Assembly: GCA_026770025.1 (NCBI GenBank)
Contig: JAMXDE010000021.1
Coordinates: forward strand, 62,001-126,000
Length of the DNA: 64,000 nucleotides
Direction: 5' to 3'
Source: Craspedostauros australis
Lineage: Eukaryota; Bacillariophyta; Bacillariophyceae; Mastogloiales; Achnanthaceae
The position numbers were made by a program, and so were the translations under genes. The notes under the pieces were generated by a model. It was not told the origin of the DNA and did not search any database. It saw nothing but the letters and a program-made list of their open reading frames with translations. Every line of letters begins with the position of its first letter. Within the stretch, counting starts at the first letter, position 1. This document shows, piece after piece, positions 47,601-57,167 of the stretch.

Positions 47601-47760
47601 GCGCGTTCACGTTGGCGACCGCCTGCTGTCTGTTGACGGCGAAGACTGCACGGGGATGACCGCGATGCAGGTGTCGAAGTTGATCAGTCTCAAGTCGGAG
47701 AAGCCATCACGGGTGCTGGTATTCGTTCGGGCCCGTGTTAATGCAACCATGTGTCCTTAG
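44673..47760 (+). CDS. P-T-rich single-pass membrane protein with cytoplasmic PDZ domain (971 aa, 2 exons)
   Basis: Exon 1 is 44673-47011 and exon 2 is 47184-47760. The intron starts GTAAGT and ends AACAG, and the join is in phase, so the TAA at 47013 is intronic. The start at 44673 is preferred because a signal peptide follows (CYLLLSLCVLNAHVVGTVAN, about 46-66). The frame is open further upstream. A long P-T/S-rich stalk (about 70-545) contains tandem TVQP and PTSxPT blocks. An extracellular globular domain at about 545-705 (EFIQVTMQLEPY, RTDIDRQTFPLID, SIFFSVFVSYRS) may be SEA-like. The TM helix is at about 725-748 (LAIIAGASVGGAAIALLLGF). The cytoplasmic tail ends in a PDZ domain at about 889-965 (LGMVIDTPNGGSPVVHAI, HVGDRLLSVDGEDC). 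It is probably a cell-surface adhesin or receptor. Confidence 0.8.
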
Positions 47761-48186
47761 AAAGCATCGACGTTTTGTTCATAGACAAGAACCATACTCT
47801 AAATTTAATTGTACTCGTCGACGCACGTATGTACAAAGCATTCGTCTTGCAGTGGCGCATACTCGGAGACTCTGTCTGGAATATTGATCAAGTTCTTGGA
47901 GAGCATCACTTGTGCTATACATTGGACAAGCTCATAGCGGTTTCGTAAGGTTGACGTTGGACACTGACATCACTCCCATCGTGAAGTGCTGCTGCTGCTA
48001 CACACGAGGAAATGAGAGATCGTTGGTGCCATCTTGTCGCTGTGGTTGCGATTACAAGAGGACGTCCACCTTCATGTTACATACTTATGAGTGTGAAAAG
48101 GTCAGATGCTATTAACTCCATGATTGGGCGCCAAGCATTTGTCATACCTGCTTCGCCGCACCGATTTGCACCAATGCGAACTTTGT
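47761..48186. other. Intergenic region between convergent genes
   Basis: No gene recognised. Confidence 0.5.
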
Positions 48187-49283
48187 TCATGGATCGAGCG
48201 GCTTCTGTCCGGTCGTTCCATACTTCTCAATGTACTCCTGCTGCTTCTTCGCCAACGACTTTGCTATCGGCGAGTTGATCTGCGCAAGTCTGCCCCAACC
48301 TGTGGAAAGGACAGGTGCGACGGCCTCCAGCATATCGGCGGCGCTGGGAGGAGGAACGGCATCCACAACAGGAGGAGCTGCGGCTGCGACCACCGGCTCT
48401 GGTGTTGGCGGCGGCGGAGTTGGCGCAGCCACTGGTGGCGCGGGTGTTGGTTCTGGAGCAGCTGCTGCTTCCGGTTCGGCCGCGGGTGCGACAAAGTCCT
48501 TGAAGGCTGCCACGTCCTCCTCTTCTTCCACAGTAACCAAGATGGGCGTTCCCACCGGCACATCTTCCGCACCGGCGTCCTTCAGGATCTTGGCAATGTA
48601 CCCATCATCCTGCGCCTCGAAGTCAATCGATGCCTTGTCCGTCTCAATCTTGGCCAAGGCGTCCCCGGCGATGAATTCGCTGCCCTCCTCTAGGTACCAT
48701 TCCGCTAAGGTTCCTTGGTCCATGGTGGGGGAGAGTGCCGGCATGCCCACCACGATGTGGTACGGGAGGTTGTCATCCTGCAATGCGGACGAGACATGGA
48801 AGGATCGGCTGGGAGTGGTTGATGGAATTGATTGATGAGCGGGATTTGGATGGGAAGAGTCGCATGCAACGGATGTGGTTATGACGCAGAGACCAGAATG
48901 GAGCGTAACGTGTGAGCAAATGAATGAATGATGAATGAATGAACAATGAATGAATACGCGATGGATATGCCGGCCGCAATGACAAAGTAAGAGATGAACA
49001 CAAGACAAGTGCCAGAAGCGTGGCCATGAAGAGCGAAACAGCGCTCAAGCGCGGAAATGGAGCTCGCTGATGTTGACTCCATCTCATTGAAAGCAAACAT
49101 GGACAATCATTTACGCAACCAACACCTTCCACAGCATTGGAGATGTGGGTGCTACCGTTGGCTCGCTCCACCAAAGACGCAACTGCGCCAAACTCACCAT
49201 CCAATGGCAGCCGCACGGTTGGAGATCCTCGTGACCCCGCTGCGCAAGGATGACGATGCCGCTAATCTGGAGATGGCAAGCAT
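48187..49283 (-). CDS. Short mitochondrial lipoyl-domain protein, PDH E2/E3BP-like (235 aa, 2 exons)
   Basis: Exon 1 is 49283-49198 and exon 2 is 48808-48187. The intron 49197-48809 starts GTGAGT and ends CCCAG, in phase. The N-terminus (MLAISRLAASSSLRSGVTRI ... RSFHVSSAL) is a mitochondrial presequence. A lipoyl domain follows at about 43-120, with GMPALSPTMDQGTLAEW and the lipoylated Lys87 in ETDKASIDFE. A Pro/Ala-rich linker follows, and then a C-terminal piece, INSPIAKSLAKKQQEYIEKY, which resembles the first helix of an E3/E1-binding domain (SPxAxxLA). The acyltransferase domain of E2 is absent. It could act as an E3-binding protein-like component of a 2-oxoacid dehydrogenase complex, or be a lipoyl carrier of unknown partner. 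An upstream in-frame Met at 49418 is possible but less likely. Confidence 0.75.
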
Positions 49284-49905
49284 GGTGTTGTCGTGGTCGC
49301 TCTGCGAATGATGAAGAGTTTTGCAGAGTAGAGTATTGTGGAGGTCGACGAGTGTGGGGAGGTGCCAACGTGCAGAGCAGAGCAGAGCAGAAGAGGAAAG
49401 GTTGGATGTGGAAGCCACAGCGAAGGTGGCTGCGTTCCCTTTTTGCGTGTTCGTCGTCGTCTTCGTTGTCGGCGTTGTTGGTGGTTGGCGTGTCTTGTTG
49501 CGATTCGTGGGCGAACAGCGAAGGTCGAGACGAACTTCTTGCGGTTCTCAGAACTTTGTTCCTTTTCAGCCAACTCTGTCTATCTTTTGCCTGTATTTTC
49601 GGTGATCACAGGCGATCGGATGAGTCGATAATCGTTTTTCTGAAATCAATCGGAAAAGTGCCCGAACTGAGCGACCGACACAAAAGATACGGTTTGCGAC
49701 AGAACAAACGCACACGCAGATGCGAACAATCCAACAAGGAAAGATCCGAACCATGGAGAGGGGCTCTTGTGAGGTACGACTGCGTGCAGATCGTACCAAC
49801 ACACACCCTTCCTGACCCATCATGTCGCAAGAGTGAGAGCTCCATCTGTCTCCGCAACAACATCACGAGAACGCAAAGAACGCAGAGAGCATCAACTCGA
49901 GAATC
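49284..49905. other. Divergent intergenic region
   Basis: Upstream of the lipoyl protein (minus) and the fructosamine kinase (plus). No gene recognised. Confidence 0.5.
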
Positions 49906-51024
49906 ATGGCTCGATTCCAATCCATCCTCTGCGGGTTGTTGCTGTCATCCGCTCTGCGACGTTCATCGTCATCGTCATCATCATCAGCTGTAGTTGCAGC
50001 ATTCACATTCACATTTCAACCCAAGCCCTGCGCAAAGGAATCCATGACGTCTCTTGGAACACATGCCAGATCAGCACCGTTCGCCACGGCAACAAGGCCT
50101 GGCCATACATTGCGCATGTCCGCCGCCGAAGCCGCGCCGCAAACCTACATGGAGGCGCTGAGCCTCGCCGCTTCCGAATCCTTGGGACGCACGGTGGAGC
50201 TGGTGCCCACATCGGGCGGCGGCTTCTCGGGTGGTGGAGGTGCCAGCACATCAGCCGTTCTGGACAAGGCCACCGACACGCGGTACTTTGTCAAGGCCGC
50301 GCGCGGGGAATTCGACATGCTGCGCGCTGAGTACGAGGGCGTCAAGGCCATGTCGGAGGCCAACGCCATCCAGGTGCCCACGCCCATCGCGTTCGGTGAA
50401 TTCGAGTCCACGGCGTTCGTGATCTTTGAGTACCTCGAATTCTGCGGAGGCGGGTCGCAGTTCGAGCTTGGCCAGCAGCTGGCCAAGATGCATCGCAAGG
50501 TCAGCGATCAGGGATTCGGTTTCGTGGTGGACAACACCATCGGGGCCACCTTCCAACCCAACTTGCCGTGGAAGCAGGATTGGGCCGAGTTCTGGGATGA
50601 GCAGCGCCTGGGACACATGCTCAAGCTCACGGACAACGTCGGCTTCTCGGACGACAAGATCCAGAAGCTGCGTGCCAAGACGAAGCAACTGCTGTCTCAC
50701 AATCCGCCACCGAGCCTCATCCACGGTGATCTGTGGGGTGGCAACAAGGGATTTTGCAAGAAGGATGGCAAGCCCGTCCCTGTCATCTTTGATCCTGCCA
50801 CCTACTACGGCGACCGGGAGGCGGACATCGCCATGACGTACGTCTTTGGTGGTTTCAGCGGTGATTTTTACGATGGCTACAACTCCGAATGGCCGTTGCC
50901 GGAAGGGCACGAAAAGCGACGTGTCATCTACGAGCTGTACCACATCCTCAATCATGAAGTGTTGTTTGGTGGCGGGTACGCCAATCAGGCGCGAGGTATG
51001 ATCGACCGCATCATGAATCTTTGA
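49906..51024 (+). CDS. Fructosamine-3-kinase family protein, plastid-type presequence (372 aa)
   Basis: Single exon. The N-terminus is a signal peptide with a Ser run and VVAAFTF at about 29-35, an A-F-type plastid signature, and the mature part starts near residue 75. The fructosamine/ketosamine kinase fold (protein-kinase-like) is supported by RYFVKAARGEFDMLRAEYEG (ATP-site Lys, about 126-145), VIFEYLEF, the catalytic loop LIHGDLWGGN at 271-280, and FDPATYYGDREADIAM as the metal-binding segment at about 295. The length of the core equals that of bacterial and plant homologues. The family phosphorylates sugars on glycated protein lysines so that they come off, repairing glycation. A role in plastid protein repair is inferred. 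Confidence 0.85.
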   Translation: MARFQSILCGLLLSSALRRSSSSSSSSAVVAAFTFTFQPKPCAKESMTSLGTHARSAPFATATRPGHTLRMSAAEAAPQTYMEALSLAASESLGRTVELVPTSGGGFSGGGGASTSAVLDKATDTRYFVKAARGEFDMLRAEYEGVKAMSEANAIQVPTPIAFGEFESTAFVIFEYLEFCGGGSQFELGQQLAKMHRKVSDQGFGFVVDNTIGATFQPNLPWKQDWAEFWDEQRLGHMLKLTDNVGFSDDKIQKLRAKTKQLLSHNPPPSLIHGDLWGGNKGFCKKDGKPVPVIFDPATYYGDREADIAMTYVFGGFSGDFYDGYNSEWPLPEGHEKRRVIYELYHILNHEVLFGGGYANQARGMIDRIMNL

Positions 51025-51153
51025 ATCGTTGCGTAGAATACAGCACTGGTGAACAAGCTTCGAGTAGAGTAAGGGCAAAAGCCTAGCTATCAAGTTAATG
51101 AATTTGTTGACACATCGAAATGCACTGTATTTCGGTCAGTACTCCAGGGCATT

Positions 51154-54108
51154 TCATGGATAAGTGAAGGACACGGCGATTTCGCTGCCCGCCTCCAGCG
51201 CTTCGTAAGCCGCTTGGGCCTGCGACAAGGTCATAGTCTTGCTGATCAACCGCGATGGTCGTATCTGGCGCACCAGTTCCCAAGTCAATGCAAATCGCCG
51301 TTCCTTCGTCCACAAACCCAATAACTGTGCCGGTATCGTGCTGACCTGCGATGTCATCAACGTCTTGTGACTGCGATGAAAGTCGATGCCCAGTTTCAAC
51401 GGCACTGTGTCGTTGCCGTACCACGAACCAATCACGACGCGGCCACCATCGGCCGTGCAGTCGATGGCCGATTGCAACGCCCGGCCGTTGCCGCTCACCT
51501 CGATCGTCACGTCGAACGGCTGCATGACAGTCGTGCCCGGCAGCAGGGCTTGCGTGGCACCCATCTTGGACGATGCTGCCAATCGGTCGGGGATCGTGTC
51601 GAATGTCGTAATGGTGCCGAATTTGGCGGAGGTGGTTTGCGATCGTAGGATTGCCGTCACCAACAATCCGATCAACCCTTGTCCGTAAACACCCACCCTT
51701 TCTCCCAGACGTACATGCGCATCATGCACCAAACTCAACGCCGTTTCAACGGATGGCATGAAGATGGCGTCTTGCGGCGCGATGCCATCGGGGACCAGTT
51801 GGATGGAATTCACATGCGTCACCACATGAGTGGCGTGCGGGGAGAATGTGAATACGGTCTTGCCGAGGTATTGTCGGGTGTTGACTGCCGACCCGCAACG
51901 AATGATCTTGCCAACGAGACTGTAACCGTACGACAGTGGGTACATCATGCGCTCTTCATCCATGCCTTGGATGTTGACATCCAACGCGGCGTCCGTATCG
52001 AACGTACCCTTGAAGATTTTGAGTTCGGTACCGGAGCTGATCAAAGAGCAAGAGGATTCAATGAGCACCTGATTAGGTTCAAGCTTTGGAATTGGCTGCG
52101 GCGCACATGTGACCTTGCGCGGTGCCACGAACTGAATCTCCGTGCGTGACGAAAGATTGGCGCTCTTTTTCTTTGCTTGGCCAGCTGTTTCTGCTTCTGC
52201 TGTGTTGGAGTGCTGGGACTTCAGATGGAATAGCAAGTCAACATTGGAGACCTGAATGTTGGGCTCCTGCAGTCGCGCTCGCTGGATCCAACCAACAGCA
52301 TCCCAACCGCTCTCCATCAATCGTGGGCCAGCCGCCGTTGCAAAGAAGTAATTCATGGTATCCTTGAGGTAGGAGTGTTCCTGAGCATCGATCTTCCAGG
52401 GTGACGGACCTTGGCACACTAATTCAACGCCATGGTCTTGGAAGGCCTTCACCAATAGTGATGGATCGAGATTGTGACCCATGTCATCCGCAAGAGCTTC
52501 CGAATACACCTGAAACGCATGCGTATCGGATGGAATCATTGCATTGCTTCCACCGTCGTCGTTGTTGTCAGATTTTTCAAACGGTTTCGGTGGCAAGAAT
52601 TGCGTCGTGCCCGTGAATGTGATGGGGAAGTATAGGAGCGTTCCATCATGCTGCTGTTGCAGCAGTTCAAAGCGTTGAATCAAGGAGGATGCCAGCTGGT
52701 TTGGGTGGAACAAATCCGCAAAGCAACACCCCACAATCAGATCCGGTGCCTTGTGTTGCCCCTGTTCTTGCTTGGAATCAAAATCAGACATGCAGATACG
52801 CAAGCGCACGCCCAGCTCTGCATGTTCGTAGATATGCTCTGCATCTGACAGTTGTTGCGTGAGCTGAAATCCCCACAGCTGCACCTTGTTTTGACATTTG
52901 TGGAACAGAGCTTTGTTGGACTCGAAGGCGGTGTATTCCAAACGAATGGTGTTGCCTGAAGACAACGACAAAGGCGGGAGTTCGTTGTCCGGATCCCCAA
53001 ATAAGAAGATGTGCAACATGGACAACAATCCAGCACCAACATCAACGATGCGCAGCGGACGATCGAGGCGCGCCTTGTTCTGTAAAGCATGCACGACATG
53101 TTCGTAGGTCGGCACGTGGATGGATGCCCGATCGACGACGTTCTTGGATTCCAGATACTGCTCTTGATCGAAGCGGTACGATGTATCGATCAGGCCCGAT
53201 TGTTTCCAAAGTTCGCGAAGCAGAGTCTTTCCGTGGGACGGATCGATGTGCACCAGCTCCATGTCGGAGGAAAATGCCTTGCCGATAGTCTCCAAATTGT
53301 GCATGGAATCATCGGCAACTACGATCGTCGTGTCGGACGTGATGTAGGGGAACTCCGTGTGCGATCCATAGAAGAAGGAGATGGGATCATTCTTCGTGGG
53401 ATACCCCTTTCGACGATCGGGCGTGAAGACAGCACGGAAGTTCGAAGGGTACGAAGGTGACGTGCTATCACCGTACCCCATGTGCTGCAAAACGCGGTCG
53501 ACATGCGATCGCGGTGAATTGGAGGCCAGGAGGATGGGATGCGGAAAGTTCTGCAGAAGGGTGCGCAACGTACGCTCTTCCGTCATCATCTGAGCATGCG
53601 AATATCCGGTCGATTGTTCGTTCATGTCGCGCAGCATCGGAAGCAGATTGGACATGTCGATGGCGTCGCTGGCGTAGACCGTTTCGTAGAAGTGACGCAG
53701 CTGCTGTTCTAAATCGTCGGCCGACAAGGATTTCCACACCGTGTGCCGCAGTCCCTCTACCGTGGAACCGTACGTTCTGTAGAGGTCGTCGGCCTGTTCC
53801 TTGGAGATGCCCAAGCGTTGCTCGCAGTAGGCATGCGTGTTCGCGACGATCTGCCGTTCGATGCCCGCAAATCGTTCCTGGTACAACGTGTTGTCGACAT
53901 CGAGCACGAGCACTTTCTTTTGTGACGTGGGTGATTTATTTTTCTCCGGCAAGCATGTGTCGACGTTTGGAGATGAAGATGATGCGGATGCGAAAATAGT
54001 TGACGAAGGATGCAAGGAGAGATCGGTGAACAGCACCAACGTCGCCAGAGCCGATGTCAATGGTCTCCACCGACGGCAAGTGGATGAGATTAGATTGGAA
54101 GGAGACAT
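51154..54108 (-). CDS. Triple fusion: HAD phosphatase - SAM methyltransferase - MDR (BchC-like) dehydrogenase (984 aa)
   Basis: One uninterrupted frame. The start at 54108 is chosen because a signal-like segment follows (SALATLVLFTDLSLHPSS) and because the upstream in-frame region is a (ATGGATGG) type simple repeat. Residues 65-310 are a HAD hydrolase of the pyrimidine-5'-nucleotidase type: motif I VLVLDVDNTLY (66-76), motif II LLASNSPRSH, and IVVADDSMHNLE. Residues 350-605 are a class I methyltransferase (LRIVDVGAGLLSML). Residues 660-984 are a medium-chain dehydrogenase without catalytic Cys: CSLISSGTELKIFKG, YPLSYGYSLVGK and the Rossmann GVYGQGLIGLL. This is like the bacteriochlorophyllide dehydrogenase (BchC) subgroup. 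The pathway is unknown. The fusion implies consecutive steps on one substrate, or channelling. The secretory or plastid route is inferred from the N-terminus. Confidence 0.85.
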   Translation of the reverse strand: MSPSNLISSTCRRWRPLTSALATLVLFTDLSLHPSSTIFASASSSSPNVDTCLPEKNKSPTSQKKVLVLDVDNTLYQERFAGIERQIVANTHAYCEQRLGISKEQADDLYRTYGSTVEGLRHTVWKSLSADDLEQQLRHFYETVYASDAIDMSNLLPMLRDMNEQSTGYSHAQMMTEERTLRTLLQNFPHPILLASNSPRSHVDRVLQHMGYGDSTSPSYPSNFRAVFTPDRRKGYPTKNDPISFFYGSHTEFPYITSDTTIVVADDSMHNLETIGKAFSSDMELVHIDPSHGKTLLRELWKQSGLIDTSYRFDQEQYLESKNVVDRASIHVPTYEHVVHALQNKARLDRPLRIVDVGAGLLSMLHIFLFGDPDNELPPLSLSSGNTIRLEYTAFESNKALFHKCQNKVQLWGFQLTQQLSDAEHIYEHAELGVRLRICMSDFDSKQEQGQHKAPDLIVGCCFADLFHPNQLASSLIQRFELLQQQHDGTLLYFPITFTGTTQFLPPKPFEKSDNNDDGGSNAMIPSDTHAFQVYSEALADDMGHNLDPSLLVKAFQDHGVELVCQGPSPWKIDAQEHSYLKDTMNYFFATAAGPRLMESGWDAVGWIQRARLQEPNIQVSNVDLLFHLKSQHSNTAEAETAGQAKKKSANLSSRTEIQFVAPRKVTCAPQPIPKLEPNQVLIESSCSLISSGTELKIFKGTFDTDAALDVNIQGMDEERMMYPLSYGYSLVGKIIRCGSAVNTRQYLGKTVFTFSPHATHVVTHVNSIQLVPDGIAPQDAIFMPSVETALSLVHDAHVRLGERVGVYGQGLIGLLVTAILRSQTTSAKFGTITTFDTIPDRLAASSKMGATQALLPGTTVMQPFDVTIEVSGNGRALQSAIDCTADGGRVVIGSWYGNDTVPLKLGIDFHRSHKTLMTSQVSTIPAQLLGLWTKERRFALTWELVRQIRPSRLISKTMTLSQAQAAYEALEAGSEIAVSFTYP

Positions 54109-54938
54109 GGTCGTTGGCCTCAAGCTGTTCGGCAGAATTATATGAATGGATGGATGGATTGATGGATGGATTGATGGATAGGGATGCACAGATGAATATA
54201 TTAGAAGGGATGAATTGGTGGATGCTGTGGTGAATGGAGTGCAGTGATTGAAACAAAGATGTTGCGTCTTTGGTGTCACAAAAAATGATGTCTTCAAACG
54301 ATGGTGGCAGCTCATTTTGGTGTCGTTGATGTGTGTGACGAATCTCCAACCAAGATGCACGAAATTGATTCAGTTGAGTCCATGTGGTCACACAGAGATT
54401 TCTTTTGTGCTCAGAACCCGATGCGTCCGTCATCCAGTCGATTTTATGTCACAAAATGCGCGTCTTCGTGATGGAAGTGTTCTCGGGTTTTTGGTCCACC
54501 ACGCACACGTGGTCTTGTCGGGTCCGTTCAGCAGCAACGTGCGCGCCATGGAGTCTTTCGCGCACCAGCGTGTGAACACAGAACAAAAATGACAATTGGT
54601 CGCGAGAGCACAATTGCTCCGCAGTCACAACTCTCCGACATTGGAAACACGGTCGTGGCCTCTTGCTCTCCGTGTGAGTACTCTATGAACTTGTAGACGT
54701 CAATATCAACATCAACCTCACTCCAAGGTCAACCACACATTGTACACATTGTACACATTGTACACATTGTACACATTGTACACATTGCACACATTCCACA
54801 AATACATACAAGTGGAGTCATACAGCAGCCAATCTCAAAAGGAGCAGGGCAAACCAAGCAAGAACAGGCGACCAAGAACGGGCGACCAAGAACATTCCTC
54901 GTGCTGTGCGGTCTATCAGCGTCTGAATCGACTGCAAG
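54109..54938. other. Divergent intergenic region with nonamer repeat
   Basis: Upstream of the triple fusion (minus) and the zuotin gene (plus). Contains a (TGGATGGAT)-like simple repeat at about 54146-54180 and the TTGTACACA array listed separately. Confidence 0.5.
54737..54795. repeat. Tandem TTGTACACA nonamer, about 6 units
   Basis: Perfect 9-bp units, each with the palindrome TGTACA, about 150 bp before the zuotin start codon. The last unit is altered (TTGCACACA). It could bind a regulator or be a simple expansion. Confidence 0.9.
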
Positions 54939-56837
54939 ATGGCGTCGTCGTTGATCGTGAAGGTGGCGGATGGACTGGATTGGAAGGTGGCAGCATCCGT
55001 GCAGGCACAATGCGGAGGCAGCGGGTTCTTCCAGCACGGCAGCATCCCCAAGACGCCGGAGGGCTTCCAGGCGTACGCGGAGGGACTGGAGGCAGATGTG
55101 AAGCTGGAGGAGGCCAACGGCGGCGACGCGGCAACCAACGGCAAAGAGGGCGACAAGGACTACAGATTCCGCGTCGACCTCTTCAACCTCACGGAGAAGC
55201 AGCTGGACAAGCTCAACTACTACCAGGTGCTGCAGCTGCCCTTCATGGCCCAGCTCACGCCCGATGAGCTGCGCCAGGCGTACCGCAAGGCCTGCCTCAA
55301 GTACCATCCCGACAAGTCCGGTCGCGGGCAGGACGACTTCGTCTTCCTCAAGGTGCAGGCCGCCTTCGAGACGCTCACCAACCAGAAGCAGGCCTACGAT
55401 TCCACGGAGATGCCCTTCGACGAGTCCATTCCTTCGGGAGACGAGACCGCCGACGACTTCTTCGACGCCTACGCCATCGTCTTCGAGCGCAACCTGCACT
55501 TCGACACGCGTCTGCTCAACAAGGACGCAAAGAAGGGAGGCAACAACAACGGCAACGGCAACAAGAAACGCCGCAACAGGAAGAACCGCAATAACAACAA
55601 GCAGCCGCAGGGCCCGCCGGCGTTGGGAGATGACGCCACGCCCATCGAGGACGTGCATCGCTTTTACGACTACTGGGCGCACTTCACGACGTGGCGCGAT
55701 TTCACCATCAAGGCCGCCAGGGAGCTCGAGACGGAGGACCAGCTGGAGCAGGCCGAGTCGCGCTACGAAAAGCGGTGGTACCAAAGGGAGATCGATCGCC
55801 TCGCGAAGAAGCTCAAGCAGAAGGAGCAGGTCCGAATCACCACGCTCGTGGAACGCGCCATGGCCTCCGATCCAAGATTGAAGGCCGAGAAGCAGCGTCT
55901 CATCGACGAGAAGCTCGCCAAGCAGAAGCAGAAGGAGCAGGCCGCGTTGGACAAGCAACGTCAGGAGCAGGAGGCCAAGGAGGCGGAGGAACGCAAGGCG
56001 CAGCTCGAAAAGGAGAAGCGGGCGCAGGACAAGTTCGCGAGGGAGAAGGAGAAGAAGCTATTCCGAAAGACCAAGCAGGCCTTCCGCCGATCCATCACGG
56101 AGGCCCTCCTCGCCACGTCGCAGAGCGAGCATTCCAGAGCGGAGGATGTAGAACTTGTTTGCGACGAATGGGATCGGGAGGCCATCACGCAGCTCAATCA
56201 ATCGATTGCCGCCAAGTCGGGCTCGCCAAATAAGGTCCTCAAGATCTTCACCAGATCGGTCAACAGAATAAAAGGCATCGAGACTCCGCCCGATGATGAT
56301 GATGACGATGATGACGACGACGGTGATGCTGCGAATGGCGGCGCCCCAACTAATGGTGCCCTGCCATCGCCAAAGAAAAAGTCGGACAACAAACCTCAAG
56401 TGGTCAAGATCGTTTCCGTCGTCAAAGAAAAGAAGCCATTCACCAAGGAGGAGCTCTCCGCCTTGGCCAAGGCCGTCAAGAAGTACCCACCGGGCGGTGC
56501 CAACCGATGGGATGCGATCGCCACCTTCATCAACAACCTCTGCAAACCGCAAGATCCACGAACCAAAGAGCAATGCATCGAAACCTACAACAAGCTTGCC
56601 AAGAAGCCAAACAACAACAGCAATGCTGCAGCCGCGCCAGCACCAGCCGCCGCACCAGTCGATGGATGGACGGAAGAACAGGACAAGCTGCTGCAGGCCA
56701 GTCTTGCCAAGTACCCAGCCTCGATGGACAAGAACGAACGGTGGACGAGTATCGCCAAGGAGGTGCCTGGCAAAAACAAGAAGGACTGCGTCACTCGATT
56801 CAAGGCAATTCGGGATGCCATCAAGAATAAGAAGTAA
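54939..56837 (+). CDS. Zuotin/DNAJC2 (MPP11) homologue, ribosome-associated J protein (632 aa)
   Basis: Single exon. The N-terminus is followed by a J domain at about 92-160 with KYHPDKSGRGQDDFVFLK (HPD at 123-125), which stimulates Hsp70. VHRFYDYWAHFTTWRDFT is the zuotin homology region that contacts the ribosome. A long charged helix follows (about 290-370, many KQKEQ/EEAERK heptads), then an acidic DDDD run. Two SANT/Myb domains are at about 500-555 (FTKEELSALAKAVKKYPPGG) and 580-632 (GWTEEQDKLLQASLAKYP), as in animal and plant DNAJC2. It belongs to the ribosome-associated complex that assists nascent chains. Length and order of parts match the family. Confidence 0.92.
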   Translation: MASSLIVKVADGLDWKVAASVQAQCGGSGFFQHGSIPKTPEGFQAYAEGLEADVKLEEANGGDAATNGKEGDKDYRFRVDLFNLTEKQLDKLNYYQVLQLPFMAQLTPDELRQAYRKACLKYHPDKSGRGQDDFVFLKVQAAFETLTNQKQAYDSTEMPFDESIPSGDETADDFFDAYAIVFERNLHFDTRLLNKDAKKGGNNNGNGNKKRRNRKNRNNNKQPQGPPALGDDATPIEDVHRFYDYWAHFTTWRDFTIKAARELETEDQLEQAESRYEKRWYQREIDRLAKKLKQKEQVRITTLVERAMASDPRLKAEKQRLIDEKLAKQKQKEQAALDKQRQEQEAKEAEERKAQLEKEKRAQDKFAREKEKKLFRKTKQAFRRSITEALLATSQSEHSRAEDVELVCDEWDREAITQLNQSIAAKSGSPNKVLKIFTRSVNRIKGIETPPDDDDDDDDDDGDAANGGAPTNGALPSPKKKSDNKPQVVKIVSVVKEKKPFTKEELSALAKAVKKYPPGGANRWDAIATFINNLCKPQDPRTKEQCIETYNKLAKKPNNNSNAAAAPAPAAAPVDGWTEEQDKLLQASLAKYPASMDKNERWTSIAKEVPGKNKKDCVTRFKAIRDAIKNKK

Positions 56838-57167
56838 GCGCGCACGCAAGCATTAGGCGTGAAGGAGTGCAGCGGAGCGGAGTGAAGTCTCGCGTGTGAT
56901 GTGGAAGAGCGGTGCCATCCAATTTCTATGCACGGGCATGGTGTGGTCGGAGCACCGCTGTGCATTCTCTTCGTAGAGTACGTAAGCTAGAGAGAGAGAA
57001 GAAAGCATACTACATTACGAGTCGCTCGTATGTGTGGTAGGACTCTTGTGGTAGAGTAGAGTGGCAAATACACCTAAAGCACCCCACGAGTATGGAGGGA
57101 AGCTGACTGCATGGTACTCACACCTGTTTCCATTTTTAACGCTGCGAGCACATCCAACCAACTGGTT
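56838..57167. other. Intergenic region between convergent genes
   Basis: Nothing recognised. Confidence 0.5.

Noticed and set aside
54109..54360. Upstream extension of the triple fusion
   Set aside because: Contains a translated simple repeat (HPSIHPSIHPSIH) and places the signal-like segment more than 90 residues inside.
56058..56849. 263-codon frame opposite the zuotin gene
   Set aside because: A shadow of a well-supported GC-rich coding region.
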